Position numbers and translations under genes: made by a program. Of a DNA stretch of 10,494 nt, positions 1 to 6,172 are shown piece by piece. The notes under the pieces were generated by a model. It did not search any database. It saw nothing but the letters and a program-made list of their open reading frames with translations, and was not told the DNA's origin. How positions within the stretch are numbered: the stretch's first letter is position 1; each line of letters begins with the position of its first letter. Origin of the DNA: Haloferacaceae archaeon (GTDB taxonomy: Archaea; Halobacteriota; Halobacteria; Halobacteriales; Haloferacaceae); NCBI GenBank assembly GCA_003554115.1, contig PWFE01000006.1:1-10494 (forward strand), in the 5' to 3' direction.

Positions 1-14
1 GAGTTATCGACCGA

Positions 15-44
15 GCTGTGCTGTTCCGAGACAAACAGCACGGC
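15..44 (+). promoter_or_regulatory. Hairpin upstream of rtcB
   Basis: Arms at 15-25 and 34-44 pair over 11 bp, with one G-U wobble if transcribed, around an 8-base loop. It ends 40 bases before the rtcB start. It is either an RNA structure (end of an upstream transcript, or rtcB leader) or an operator-like dyad. No T-run follows, so a terminator is not obvious. A weak TATA-like stretch (CTCTTT near 55-60) lies downstream of it, about 27 bases before the rtcB ATG, which would leave the hairpin upstream of the transcript. Confidence 0.45.
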
Positions 45-84
45 GGACGCAACGCTCTTTCGGCTCGATGGCGGAGTCGACGCT

Positions 85-1548
85 ATGACCACGACACGCG
101 AGTTCAACGGGATCGAACTGCATCGCATCCGCGAACACGTCTGGGAGATTCCCCAAGAGGGCGAGATGGGCGTCCCCGCCCGCGTGCTCGCCAGAGAGCA
201 ACTCCTTGAACAGATCGGCGAGGACAAAACCCTCCAACAACTCAAAAACGCGACCCAACTGCCCGGCATGCAAAAGTACGCCCTCTGTATGCCTGACGGC
301 CACCAAGGCTACGGCTTTCCGGTAGGTGGCGTCGGCGCGATTGACGCCGAGGAGGGCTGTATCTCACCTGGTGCGGTCGGCTTCGACATCAACTGCGGTG
401 TCCGGATGATCCGGACGAACCTCACCTACGACGATCTGAAAGGAAACGAGCGCGAACTCGTCAACTCGCTTTTCGAGAACGTTCCCTCCGGACTTGGCGG
501 CGGCGGCGTTGTCGAGAGCGATCTGGAGACGGTCGAGGAAATCCTCGAACGCGGGCTTGACTGGGCCGTCGAGGAGGGGTATGCCACCCGCGAGGATATG
601 CTCCACTGCGAGGACGAGGGTCGACGGCCCGACGCAGTCGCCGACTACGTCTCCGAGAAGGCCAAAAACCGCGGTAAAAACCAGATCGGCAGTCTCGGCT
701 CGGGCAACCACTTTCTGGAAGTCCAGCGCGTGACCGACATTTATCAAGAGGATGTGGCCGAAGCCTTCGGACTCGAAGCAGACCAGATCGTCGTGATGAT
801 CCACTGCGGGAGCCGCGGGCTTGGCCACCAGATCTGTTCGGACTACGTTCGGAAGATCGAACAAAAACATGGAGACATGCTCGACCGACTGCCGGATAAG
901 GATCTGATCGCCGCGCCAGCCAAAAGCAAGCTTGCGGCCGAATACTACGGTGCGATGGGCGCGGCGATCAACTTCGCGTGGGTTAATCGCCAGCTGATCA
1001 CCTACCGGACCCGCCAGGTCTTCGAGCGTGTGTTTGACCAAAGTTGGCAGGACATGGAGATGGAACTGCTGTACGACGTCGCCCACAACATCGCGAAAAA
1101 GGAACCGCATGAGGTCGACGGCGAAACCAAGGAGCTGTACGTTCACCGCAAAGGTGCAACGCGAGCGTTCCCCGCCGGTCGACAGGAGGTCCCACGGGCC
1201 TACCGCGATGTGGGCCAACCCGTTCTGATTCCAGGCAGCATGGGTGCGGGCAGCTACGTGCTCCGCGGTGGCGAACAGTCAATGGCCGAAACGTTCGGCT
1301 CGACCGCCCACGGCGCGGGCCGAACGATGAGCCGCACGCAGGCCAAACAAGACTACTGGGGCGAGACCGTCCAGGACGAACTCGAAGATCAAAACCAGAT
1401 CTACGTCAAAGCCCAGAGCGGTGCGACGATTGCCGAGGAGGCCCCCGGCGTCTACAAAGACGTCGACGAGGTGGTCGGCGTCTCCGAAGCACTCGGCATT
1501 GGCGATGCGGTCGCCCGGACGTTCCCGGTCTGCAATATTAAGGGCTGA
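85..1548 (+). CDS. rtcB: RNA-splicing ligase RtcB (tRNA ligase)
   Basis: RtcB joins RNA 2',3'-cyclic phosphate (or 3'-phosphate) ends to 5'-OH ends using GTP and Mn2+. In archaea it seals tRNA exons after intron removal by the splicing endonuclease. The 487-residue length matches full-length archaeal RtcB. Family blocks are all visible: PDGHQGYGFPVGG (70-82), GFDINCGVR (99-107), GSGNHFLEV (205-213), IHCGSRGLGH (239-248), AHNIAKKE (333-340), PGSMGAGSY (383-391) and AHGAGR (408-413). By alignment to the Pyrococcus horikoshii enzyme, the likely metal ligands are D101, C104, H209, H240 and H335. The likely guanylated histidine is H409. No intein interrupts the gene, although inteins occur in some archaeal homologues. 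The ATG at 85 gives the usual N-terminus and no ribosome binding site precedes it. The archease partner is not in this window. The gene converges with the one ending at 1596. Confidence 0.97.
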   Translation: MTTTREFNGIELHRIREHVWEIPQEGEMGVPARVLAREQLLEQIGEDKTLQQLKNATQLPGMQKYALCMPDGHQGYGFPVGGVGAIDAEEGCISPGAVGFDINCGVRMIRTNLTYDDLKGNERELVNSLFENVPSGLGGGGVVESDLETVEEILERGLDWAVEEGYATREDMLHCEDEGRRPDAVADYVSEKAKNRGKNQIGSLGSGNHFLEVQRVTDIYQEDVAEAFGLEADQIVVMIHCGSRGLGHQICSDYVRKIEQKHGDMLDRLPDKDLIAAPAKSKLAAEYYGAMGAAINFAWVNRQLITYRTRQVFERVFDQSWQDMEMELLYDVAHNIAKKEPHEVDGETKELYVHRKGATRAFPAGRQEVPRAYRDVGQPVLIPGSMGAGSYVLRGGEQSMAETFGSTAHGAGRTMSRTQAKQDYWGETVQDELEDQNQIYVKAQSGATIAEEAPGVYKDVDEVVGVSEALGIGDAVARTFPVCNIKG

Positions 1549-1557
1549 CTACTGGGC

Positions 1558-1595
1558 GGTAGAGACTCCCTACCACCTGAAAAGAGAATATACAA
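1558..1595. terminator. Possible terminator region between convergent genes
   Basis: This covers most of the 47-base gap between rtcB and the convergent minus-strand gene. A 5-bp stem (GGTAG 1558-1562, CTACC 1570-1574) lies just after the rtcB stop. Read on the minus strand, 1595-1578 is T-rich (TATTCTCTTTTC), as archaeal termination sites often are. It could therefore end the minus-strand transcript. The evidence is weak. Confidence 0.3.
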
Positions 1596-1964
1596 TTACC
1601 AGAAGCCGCCGGGGCCGGATGGCCCGCGTGGCCCGTGGGGCGTCGACGGCTGGCTGTCGTCGGCGATCTCGACCTGTTCGGTCGGTTTTCGCGGGTCGAT
1701 CTCCCGGCCGTGTTCAAATTTGACGAAGCTCAAATAAAACGGCTCACCGCAGCCCGCCTCGTTGTCTTTTAACAGTCCGTGCTCGCCACAGGTGAACGCA
1801 ACGCCGTCGACGCCATCCTCGTCTTCAAAAGAGTCGTCGGGTGAGACGTAGCTCCAGCCTTCGAACGGAAACGGGGGGACGGCCTTGTCGGCGAGATAAC
1901 CATCACGTTCGAGTTCGACGAGTGCCTCACAGTGTGGACAGTAGTAGGTGACCGGAAATCCCAT
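1596..1964 (-). CDS. Small Cys-rich, probably zinc-binding haloarchaeal protein
   Basis: I cannot name a function for this 122-residue acidic protein. It opens with a CxxC knuckle (C9, C12 in YYCPHCEALVEL). A second metal-ligand-like cluster follows (C59, H62, C72 in FTCGEHGLL and GCGEPFYL). This is consistent with one zinc site built from two separated halves. The last 15 or so residues are Gly/Pro rich and end in GGFW, and are probably a disordered tail. The start ATG at 1964 is immediately followed by the CxxC region, which argues for it. Only 55 bases separate it from the RAMA-like gene upstream on the same strand, so co-transcription is possible. Zinc binding is inferred from ligand spacing. 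Confidence 0.7.
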   Translation of the reverse strand: MGFPVTYYCPHCEALVELERDGYLADKAVPPFPFEGWSYVSPDDSFEDEDGVDGVAFTCGEHGLLKDNEAGCGEPFYLSFVKFEHGREIDPRKPTEQVEIADDSQPSTPHGPRGPSGPGGFW

Positions 1965-2019
1965 ACAGTCGGTTAGGGCTCGGCAGTATTGAGGGCTTTG
2001 TGCGGGCGAGTGCCGCCGG

Positions 2020-2310
2020 TTACTCCGATTGTTTCAGTGTGTCCCAGCCGTCACCCGAAAACCACTCCCAATCGCTGGGACTCCACCCACCATCGCGTGG
2101 TTCGGATTTACCCCTAATCTCTTCTCCGTACGGTCCTTCCCGAAGGATTTTATCCACCTCTGCGGCCGCACGCGACGGTGATCGTTTCTCGCCGAACGGG
2201 TCGATGATCTTGCCATCTTCGACCACAGAGGCGAACTGAAAACCACTGCTTTTCAAATACCGAAACCGAACGCCAGTTCCATCAGCTAACTCGTCGACAC
2301 TTTTTCGCAT
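2020..2310 (-). CDS. Stand-alone RAMA-like domain protein
   Basis: This 96-residue protein has the look of a RAMA (restriction enzyme adenine methylase associated) or DUF4357-type fold. The core at about 13-57 has a two-strand pattern, FRY...F.ASVVEDGKI, followed by SPSRAAAEV, the usual 'SPS.AA' helix start. A Trp/Gly-rich ending follows (GGWSPSDWEWF, 74-84, and SGDGW, 85-89), recalling the GW motif that closes RAMA domains. RAMA units are found fused to DNA methylases and other DNA-acting proteins, but here no enzyme domain is attached. Its role is therefore unknown, and binding DNA or another ligand is a guess. An ATG at 2328 would add six residues (MGSANG). I prefer 2310 because the TATA-like AT-rich core inside the palindrome at 2333-2348 sits about 27-30 bases from it. 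Confidence 0.65.
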   Translation of the reverse strand: MRKSVDELADGTGVRFRYLKSSGFQFASVVEDGKIIDPFGEKRSPSRAAAEVDKILREGPYGEEIRGKSEPRDGGWSPSDWEWFSGDGWDTLKQSE

Positions 2311-2332
2311 ACCGTTCGCAGATCCCATTCAA

Positions 2333-2361
2333 GATACATTATTGTATCCCTGACTGTATCC
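2333..2361 (-). promoter_or_regulatory. Palindrome plus direct repeat at the RAMA-like gene promoter
   Basis: GATACA (2333-2338) and TGTATC (2343-2348) form a perfect 6-bp dyad around TTAT. TGTATCC recurs at 2355-2361, exactly 12 bp from its first copy (2343-2349), about one helical turn. The dyad centre is AT-rich and sits where the TATA box of the gene starting at 2310 is expected. It therefore looks like an operator overlapping a promoter. The regulator is unknown. Confidence 0.45.
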
Positions 2362-2406
2362 GCTACTGCCACGGTGTCTCAGATCCTAATCGAAACCACG
2401 AGTAGC

Positions 2407-4071
2407 CTACTCGATCCGTCTGAGCGCCCAGGCAGCCCGCGAGCGAACCGACTCCTCGGGGTCTTCGCGTCGACGCTTTGTCAGCGGCGCTTTGGCCTCG
2501 CTGGCCTCACAGTGGCCCAATACCCAACAGGCGTGGACTCGGCTTCGGGTCCAACTATCGTCAAGTAGCTCGATCAGTGTTGGAACGTGGGGGTCGACGC
2601 GCTCGGGATACGCCTCGGCGATTCTGGCGAGTGTGCCGGCTGTGTTTGATCGAACTGTGGGATCTGAGTCATCCAAGAGTGGTGCGATCTCTTCGGTGTA
2701 CGGGGCAACATCCATCGGGAACTCTTGGGCGATATCGCCGAGAATCCCCACTGAGTTCCCCCGGAGTTCAGGGTCGTAGGCGGTCAACTCATCAAGGAGC
2801 GTCGGGACGACCGGGGTTGCGGCGTCGGGATATGCCGACGTGACGTGGCCCAACGCGGCCGTACAGCTGATTCGATACGGATCGTCATCGGCATCAAGCA
2901 GCGAGCACAGCTGCGGAACGAGCGGGCGGACCTCCTCGGGGAACGCTTCGGCAATCACACTCAGTACCGAGAGTGCCTGTCGACGCGCGCGAGTGGGTGT
3001 CGGCGATAGCAGCGAGGCAATCGCGGGTGTCGCATCGAGTGCGGCCGACGGCTTGTGATCAGCAACCGCCAACAGAAACTGGGTGGCTGCCGCGTTCAGA
3101 AGCGAGTTTCGATGAGTGAGTTCATCGATAACGGGTGGTGTCACCTCGACGACGGCTTCAGGATACCGCTCGGCGACAGTCGCTAAACTCCGGACGGCGT
3201 ACAGCCGGATCGGCCGATCATCGTCCAGTCTGTCGACCAACTGGTCGACGCCCGTCAGTCCGGCTGCTGGGTTGTCGTCGATCACCGACTCGATGGCCCG
3301 AATTGCATTGTACCGGATGTTGGCCTCAGCGTGCTCGATCAGCGGCCACAGCGAGTCGACCGAAAGCAGTCCCGGTGCTGCGAAAGCGAGTTGCCGATAG
3401 CGGTCGACGCGGTCGGCTGTCGAGCCCGCATCAAGCGGCGGCAACGAAGCATGGGTCACCACTTCGATTGTCTCGATGTCAGCCACTGAGAGTCGGATCG
3501 TCCTCGGCTCGGCCTCGACAGTTGTGAGTTCGTACGTTGGCGGTGCGGTCAGTCCGACAGCCGCAGGCGGCAGGCGGGTGGGGCCTGCGACGGGCTGATC
3601 AACATCGACAGTTGTCCCTTCGTCCCCATGGACCCGGAACGCGGTCGACGTATCGAACTGCTCGAAAAACGCTGCCAGGTCGGCCCCGGAGTCGGGTTTG
3701 GTGCGAATCTGGATCGGCTCACCAGCGGGCCCGCGGGCGAACCACTCAATTGGGTTGCCCGTCTCGTCGGTGTGTCGGCGGAGACATTCTTCGACATCCG
3801 CACAGGCGACGGCCTCGCGCATCGTCAGATGGTCATCGAACGGATCGGTGGTCTCTCCAGGTGTGATGGTGTACTCTCGCCAACATTTGTGGCCGTCGAT
3901 AAACACAGGGTTCGGATCGAACACCTCGGCCGCAGGCGTGCCGTCGACGGTTTCGGCCCGCTGGTCGCAGCGACGACACACTGGGTTTGGCACGCCGGCT
4001 GCAGCCGTAGCGTCGACGGCGTCGCCACAGATACAACAGGGCGGCCGTCGGGGAGTCGGCGGCGAAGACAT
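2407..4071 (-). CDS. HEAT-repeat protein with N-terminal Cys4 zinc motif
   Basis: This 554-residue protein has three parts. Residues 12-35 carry two CxxC pairs (C12/C15 and C32/C35), a likely zinc ribbon. Residues about 50-215 form a region I do not recognise; it contains DGHKCWREYTITPGE (59-73) and is not repetitive. Residues about 220-554 are tandem alpha-helical HEAT-type repeats of roughly 38-40 residues. Their recurring pattern is an R..A...L..IAE.YPE helix followed by V.P.VP.L..LLDD. HEAT arrays are usually protein-binding scaffolds, so a structural or adaptor role is likely, with the partner unknown. No signal peptide or membrane segment is seen, so it should be cytoplasmic. An ATG at 4089 would add six residues. 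I chose 4071 because a strong TATA-like box (4100-4107) then lies about 33 bases upstream. The gene is divergent from the eIF2B-like gene. Confidence 0.85.
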   Translation of the reverse strand: MSSPPTPRRPPCCICGDAVDATAAAGVPNPVCRRCDQRAETVDGTPAAEVFDPNPVFIDGHKCWREYTITPGETTDPFDDHLTMREAVACADVEECLRRHTDETGNPIEWFARGPAGEPIQIRTKPDSGADLAAFFEQFDTSTAFRVHGDEGTTVDVDQPVAGPTRLPPAAVGLTAPPTYELTTVEAEPRTIRLSVADIETIEVVTHASLPPLDAGSTADRVDRYRQLAFAAPGLLSVDSLWPLIEHAEANIRYNAIRAIESVIDDNPAAGLTGVDQLVDRLDDDRPIRLYAVRSLATVAERYPEAVVEVTPPVIDELTHRNSLLNAAATQFLLAVADHKPSAALDATPAIASLLSPTPTRARRQALSVLSVIAEAFPEEVRPLVPQLCSLLDADDDPYRISCTAALGHVTSAYPDAATPVVPTLLDELTAYDPELRGNSVGILGDIAQEFPMDVAPYTEEIAPLLDDSDPTVRSNTAGTLARIAEAYPERVDPHVPTLIELLDDSWTRSRVHACWVLGHCEASEAKAPLTKRRREDPEESVRSRAAWALRRIE

Positions 4072-4099
4072 CGCAGTTGTCCACCGCAAGCACCACCCG

Positions 4100-4107
4100 A
4101 TAAAAAA
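4100..4107 (-). promoter_or_regulatory. TATA-like box of the HEAT-repeat gene
   Basis: ATAAAAAA on the + strand reads TTTTTTAT on the minus strand. It lies about 33 bases before the ATG at 4071, giving a predicted start of transcription a few bases before that ATG. It would lie only about 15 bases from the alternative ATG at 4089, which argues against that start. Confidence 0.5.
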
Positions 4108-4193
4108 GCTTCCGCGGCAGCTATCCGATCTGATACTGACTGCTCGTCACCGAAGCCCGGAACACATTTGAGCCGAGCCAAACAGGGTTCTGT

Positions 4194-5042
4194 ATGATTG
4201 ATGAAACTGTCGAGGAGATCCAAGGTATGCAGAGCCACAGCTCCTCGCTGATCGCTATTAAGGCGACAGAAGCACTCGCGGAGCTACTCAACCGCGAGTA
4301 CGCCTCCGTCGAGGAGTTCGAACAAGACCTCCAGCGAAACGCGGGCGCGCTGCGACGGGCCAATCCCTCGCATGCCTCACTGCACAACGCTGTCCGGGCG
4401 GTCGAACGCGGCGTCCTAGATGTCGCCGACACCGTCGAGGAGGCAAAAACCTACACCCGCGAGATGATCGACCGCGTTGTCGAAGACATTGAAACCGGCA
4501 AACGCCGGGCGGCAGCCAACGCCGCCGAAACGTTCAGCGATGGCGAGACCTTCCTGACCCACGATTTCTCGACGACCGCCCTCGCCGCCGTCGAGGCGGC
4601 CGCACTCGATGGCAACTATCTGACTGCCTACGTGATGGAAGCCCGTCCGCGATACATCGGTCGGGGAACCGCCCGGATGCTCGCAGCCATTGACCGTGTC
4701 GAGCCACATCTAATGGTCGACAGCGCACTCGGCCACTACCTCTCGGAGTGCGACCGCGTCGTCATCGGGATGGACTGTATCGTCGACGATACCCTGTACA
4801 ATCGGATCGGCACGCTCCCGCTGGCTGCGACCGCCCAAGAACTCGGCGTGCCGGTCGTCGTCGTTGGCTCAGGCGCAAAAGTGATCGAAGAAGGCTTCGC
4901 CTTTGAGAATCAGCACCGCTCGCCCTCCGAAGTGATGCTCGAACCCGTCGACGGCATCCAGATTGAAAACCCAGCCTATGATGCGACACCCGTCGAGTAC
5001 ATCGACCAGCTCATTACTGAGACTGGTATCCACGAGTTCTAA
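4194..5042 (+). CDS. eIF2B alpha/beta/delta-like family protein
   Basis: This 282-residue protein belongs to the family that joins eukaryotic eIF2B regulatory subunits, archaeal aIF2B-like proteins, methylthioribose-1-phosphate isomerase and ribose-1,5-bisphosphate (R15P) isomerase. The N-terminal ~110 residues are helical. The C-terminal Rossmann-like half carries the family landmarks: TH at 122-123, ARPRY at 150-154, VDSALGHY (175-182), IGMDCI (191-196) with D194, YNRIGT (202-207) and NPAYDATPVEYID (259-271). R15P isomerase of the archaeal AMP pathway uses a cysteine after the TH motif and an aspartate in MGAD. Here D194 is kept but the cysteine position is D124 (THDFST). Isomerase activity is therefore doubtful, and a binding or regulatory role is more likely. 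The ATG at 4194 has an AT-rich box (ACACATTT, 4162-4169) about 28 bases upstream, consistent with a leaderless transcript. It converges on the next gene with a 15-base gap. Confidence 0.88.
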   Translation: MIDETVEEIQGMQSHSSSLIAIKATEALAELLNREYASVEEFEQDLQRNAGALRRANPSHASLHNAVRAVERGVLDVADTVEEAKTYTREMIDRVVEDIETGKRRAAANAAETFSDGETFLTHDFSTTALAAVEAAALDGNYLTAYVMEARPRYIGRGTARMLAAIDRVEPHLMVDSALGHYLSECDRVVIGMDCIVDDTLYNRIGTLPLAATAQELGVPVVVVGSGAKVIEEGFAFENQHRSPSEVMLEPVDGIQIENPAYDATPVEYIDQLITETGIHEF

Positions 5043-5057
5043 TCTGCTATCGGCTTC

Positions 5058-5246
5058 CTATTCCCAGGGCCACGTGAATTTGCGGCCTCGAATCGCTCTG
5101 ACCGTCAGAAAGCCAGCCAGTCCCATCGCCATGAACATGAACAGCGCGAATGCGTCGACGAGGTATCCTGTCGCTTGCAGAACAGTTCCGATAATGAGGA
5201 TGATCCCTGCGGTGACTAAAATCTCGAATCCGGATGCCTCGACCAT
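5058..5246 (-). CDS. Small two-helix membrane protein
   Basis: This 62-residue protein has two hydrophobic segments (about 8-27 and 30-50). A basic cytoplasmic tail follows (RAIRGRK), ending in FTWPWE. By the positive-inside rule both termini should face the cytoplasm. I recognise no family. The reading frame is open to an ATG at 5345, which would add 33 residues. I prefer the ATG at 5246 because a TATA-like box (TGAAAAAC, 5269-5276 on the + strand) is centred about 27 bases upstream of it. The extra N-terminus is also not hydrophobic and would span the dyad at 5271-5289. It may share control with the divergently transcribed membrane protein starting at 5406. Confidence 0.6.
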   Translation of the reverse strand: MVEASGFEILVTAGIILIIGTVLQATGYLVDAFALFMFMAMGLAGFLTVRAIRGRKFTWPWE

Positions 5247-5270
5247 AGCTACCAAGTTCCAGCAGGCATG

Positions 5271-5289
5271 AAAAACCGTTTCGGTTTTT
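5271..5289 (-). promoter_or_regulatory. Perfect AT-rich dyad at a divergent promoter region
   Basis: AAAAACCG (5271-5278) and CGGTTTTT (5282-5289) are perfect 8-bp inverted arms around TTT. One arm overlaps the predicted TATA box of the minus-strand gene starting at 5246. A repressor bound here would block that promoter. The dyad lies within the 159-base region between two divergent membrane-protein genes. No gene ends here, so a terminator role is unlikely. Confidence 0.5.
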
Positions 5290-5405
5290 GCGATCTGCTG
5301 TCGTAGGCTGGTTGTGGCGGCCAGCGGACTATTTTTTACGAACAACTGATACAGTTCGGTTAGTTCCGCACGTTTTTGACGGCGAATCGGAAACTACCCG
5401 CTACA

Positions 5406-6092
5406 ATGAGCGCATACGAAACTTCGACCGACCGTGGCTTTCTGCTATCGGGTCGTGACTGGAAAGTCGTCGGCACGGCGGCGGTCCTGATGACGCTGAA
5501 CGTCCTGGTGATTGCGGCGTTCGCCACCACACCGCTCGCGGTCGTCAACAGCTACCTGTTCGCGTTCCCCATCGTCGGCGTGTTGGTCTACGGAGCGGCG
5601 ATCTACGTCGGCGAGCAGGTCGCTGAAAAGGGCGTCGACGCCGGCGATGTGGCGATGGCGCTGGCTGGTGTGGTCATCCTCCAACTCGCCTTTGGACTGT
5701 TTGGGGCCGGCATTCTTTCGTTCGTCTCGCCGCAAGCCATGCTCCCGATTCTCGGCATTACCGCCCTCATCACTGCGCTGATGACACTCGCTATTGGGAC
5801 CTACGTCTATGCGCGGTCGATCACCTTCGAGCATTACAGCACGTGGTCGACGTACGCCTTCATCGGTGGCGTCGTGGCGATTCTCATCGGAACATTCGTC
5901 ACGCCCGTGTTGCTGGTTGGTTTCGTGTTGATCTTCACCGGCTTCATCTTTCGGCTGGGTTGGGAGATCTGGCGCATCCGTGACGGCCGAGTCCAAGCGG
6001 TTTCGTTGCAGGCTATTGGACTCTACGTCGCCGTCGCTGGTGTGTTTGTTCACGTCCTTCAGATCGTAATTCGGATGGTTGCGGATCGGTAG
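5406..6092 (+). CDS. Seven-helix membrane protein, possibly Bax inhibitor-1-like
   Basis: This 228-residue integral membrane protein has about seven hydrophobic segments: residues 19-40, 45-68, 82-106, 112-136, 148-165, 167-185 and 201-223. A short soluble N-terminus includes SGRDWK. Length, helix count and the last segments recall the Bax inhibitor-1/YccA family. In particular, LIFTGFIFRLGWEIWRI aligns in position with that family's 'F..FI.YDTQ.I' segment, and LQAIGLYVAVAGVF aligns with the final 'L.LYLD..NLF' helix. The family's aspartates are not conserved there, so this assignment is only a possibility and no transport role can be stated. The frame opens at a TTG at 5376, but the ATG at 5406 is preferred. 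It has a T-rich box (GTTTTTGA, 5372-5379) about 30 bases upstream. A second T-rich box (TATTTTTTA, near 5329-5337) could also serve as promoter. Confidence 0.75.
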   Translation: MSAYETSTDRGFLLSGRDWKVVGTAAVLMTLNVLVIAAFATTPLAVVNSYLFAFPIVGVLVYGAAIYVGEQVAEKGVDAGDVAMALAGVVILQLAFGLFGAGILSFVSPQAMLPILGITALITALMTLAIGTYVYARSITFEHYSTWSTYAFIGGVVAILIGTFVTPVLLVGFVLIFTGFIFRLGWEIWRIRDGRVQAVSLQAIGLYVAVAGVFVHVLQIVIRMVADR

Positions 6093-6121
6093 TCGGGTTC
6101 TGTCTCTTCGATCTAAGCCAG

Positions 6122-6150
6122 TAACATTGGTGTTAGCAGAACGTAAAGTA
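6122..6150 (+). promoter_or_regulatory. Dioxygenase promoter with adjacent dyad
   Basis: A TATA-like GTAAAGTA (6143-6150) is centred 26-27 bases before the ATG at 6173, the leaderless spacing. Immediately upstream, TAACA (6122-6126) and TGTTA (6131-6135) form a 5-bp dyad around TTGG. That position suits the binding of an activator or repressor beside the TFB recognition element. The dyad is short and could be chance. Confidence 0.45.
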
Positions 6151-6172
6151 CCCTGAGAGCCTACCCGAGAGT

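Noticed and set aside
364..1218. Long minus-strand open frame of 284 codons opposite rtcB
   Set aside because: It lies wholly inside the unmistakable rtcB gene and its translation shows no family motif. It is a by-product of GC-rich codon use.
3628..4197. Plus-strand open frame of 189 codons over the N-terminal part of the HEAT gene
   Set aside because: It overlaps the CxxC-bearing N-terminus and the promoter of a better-supported gene, and shows no domain.
5445..6053. Minus-strand open frame of 202 codons opposite the seven-helix protein
   Set aside because: The translation is a highly polar mixture rich in D, E, R, H and Q, the mirror of a hydrophobic gene. The + strand frame has coherent membrane segments.
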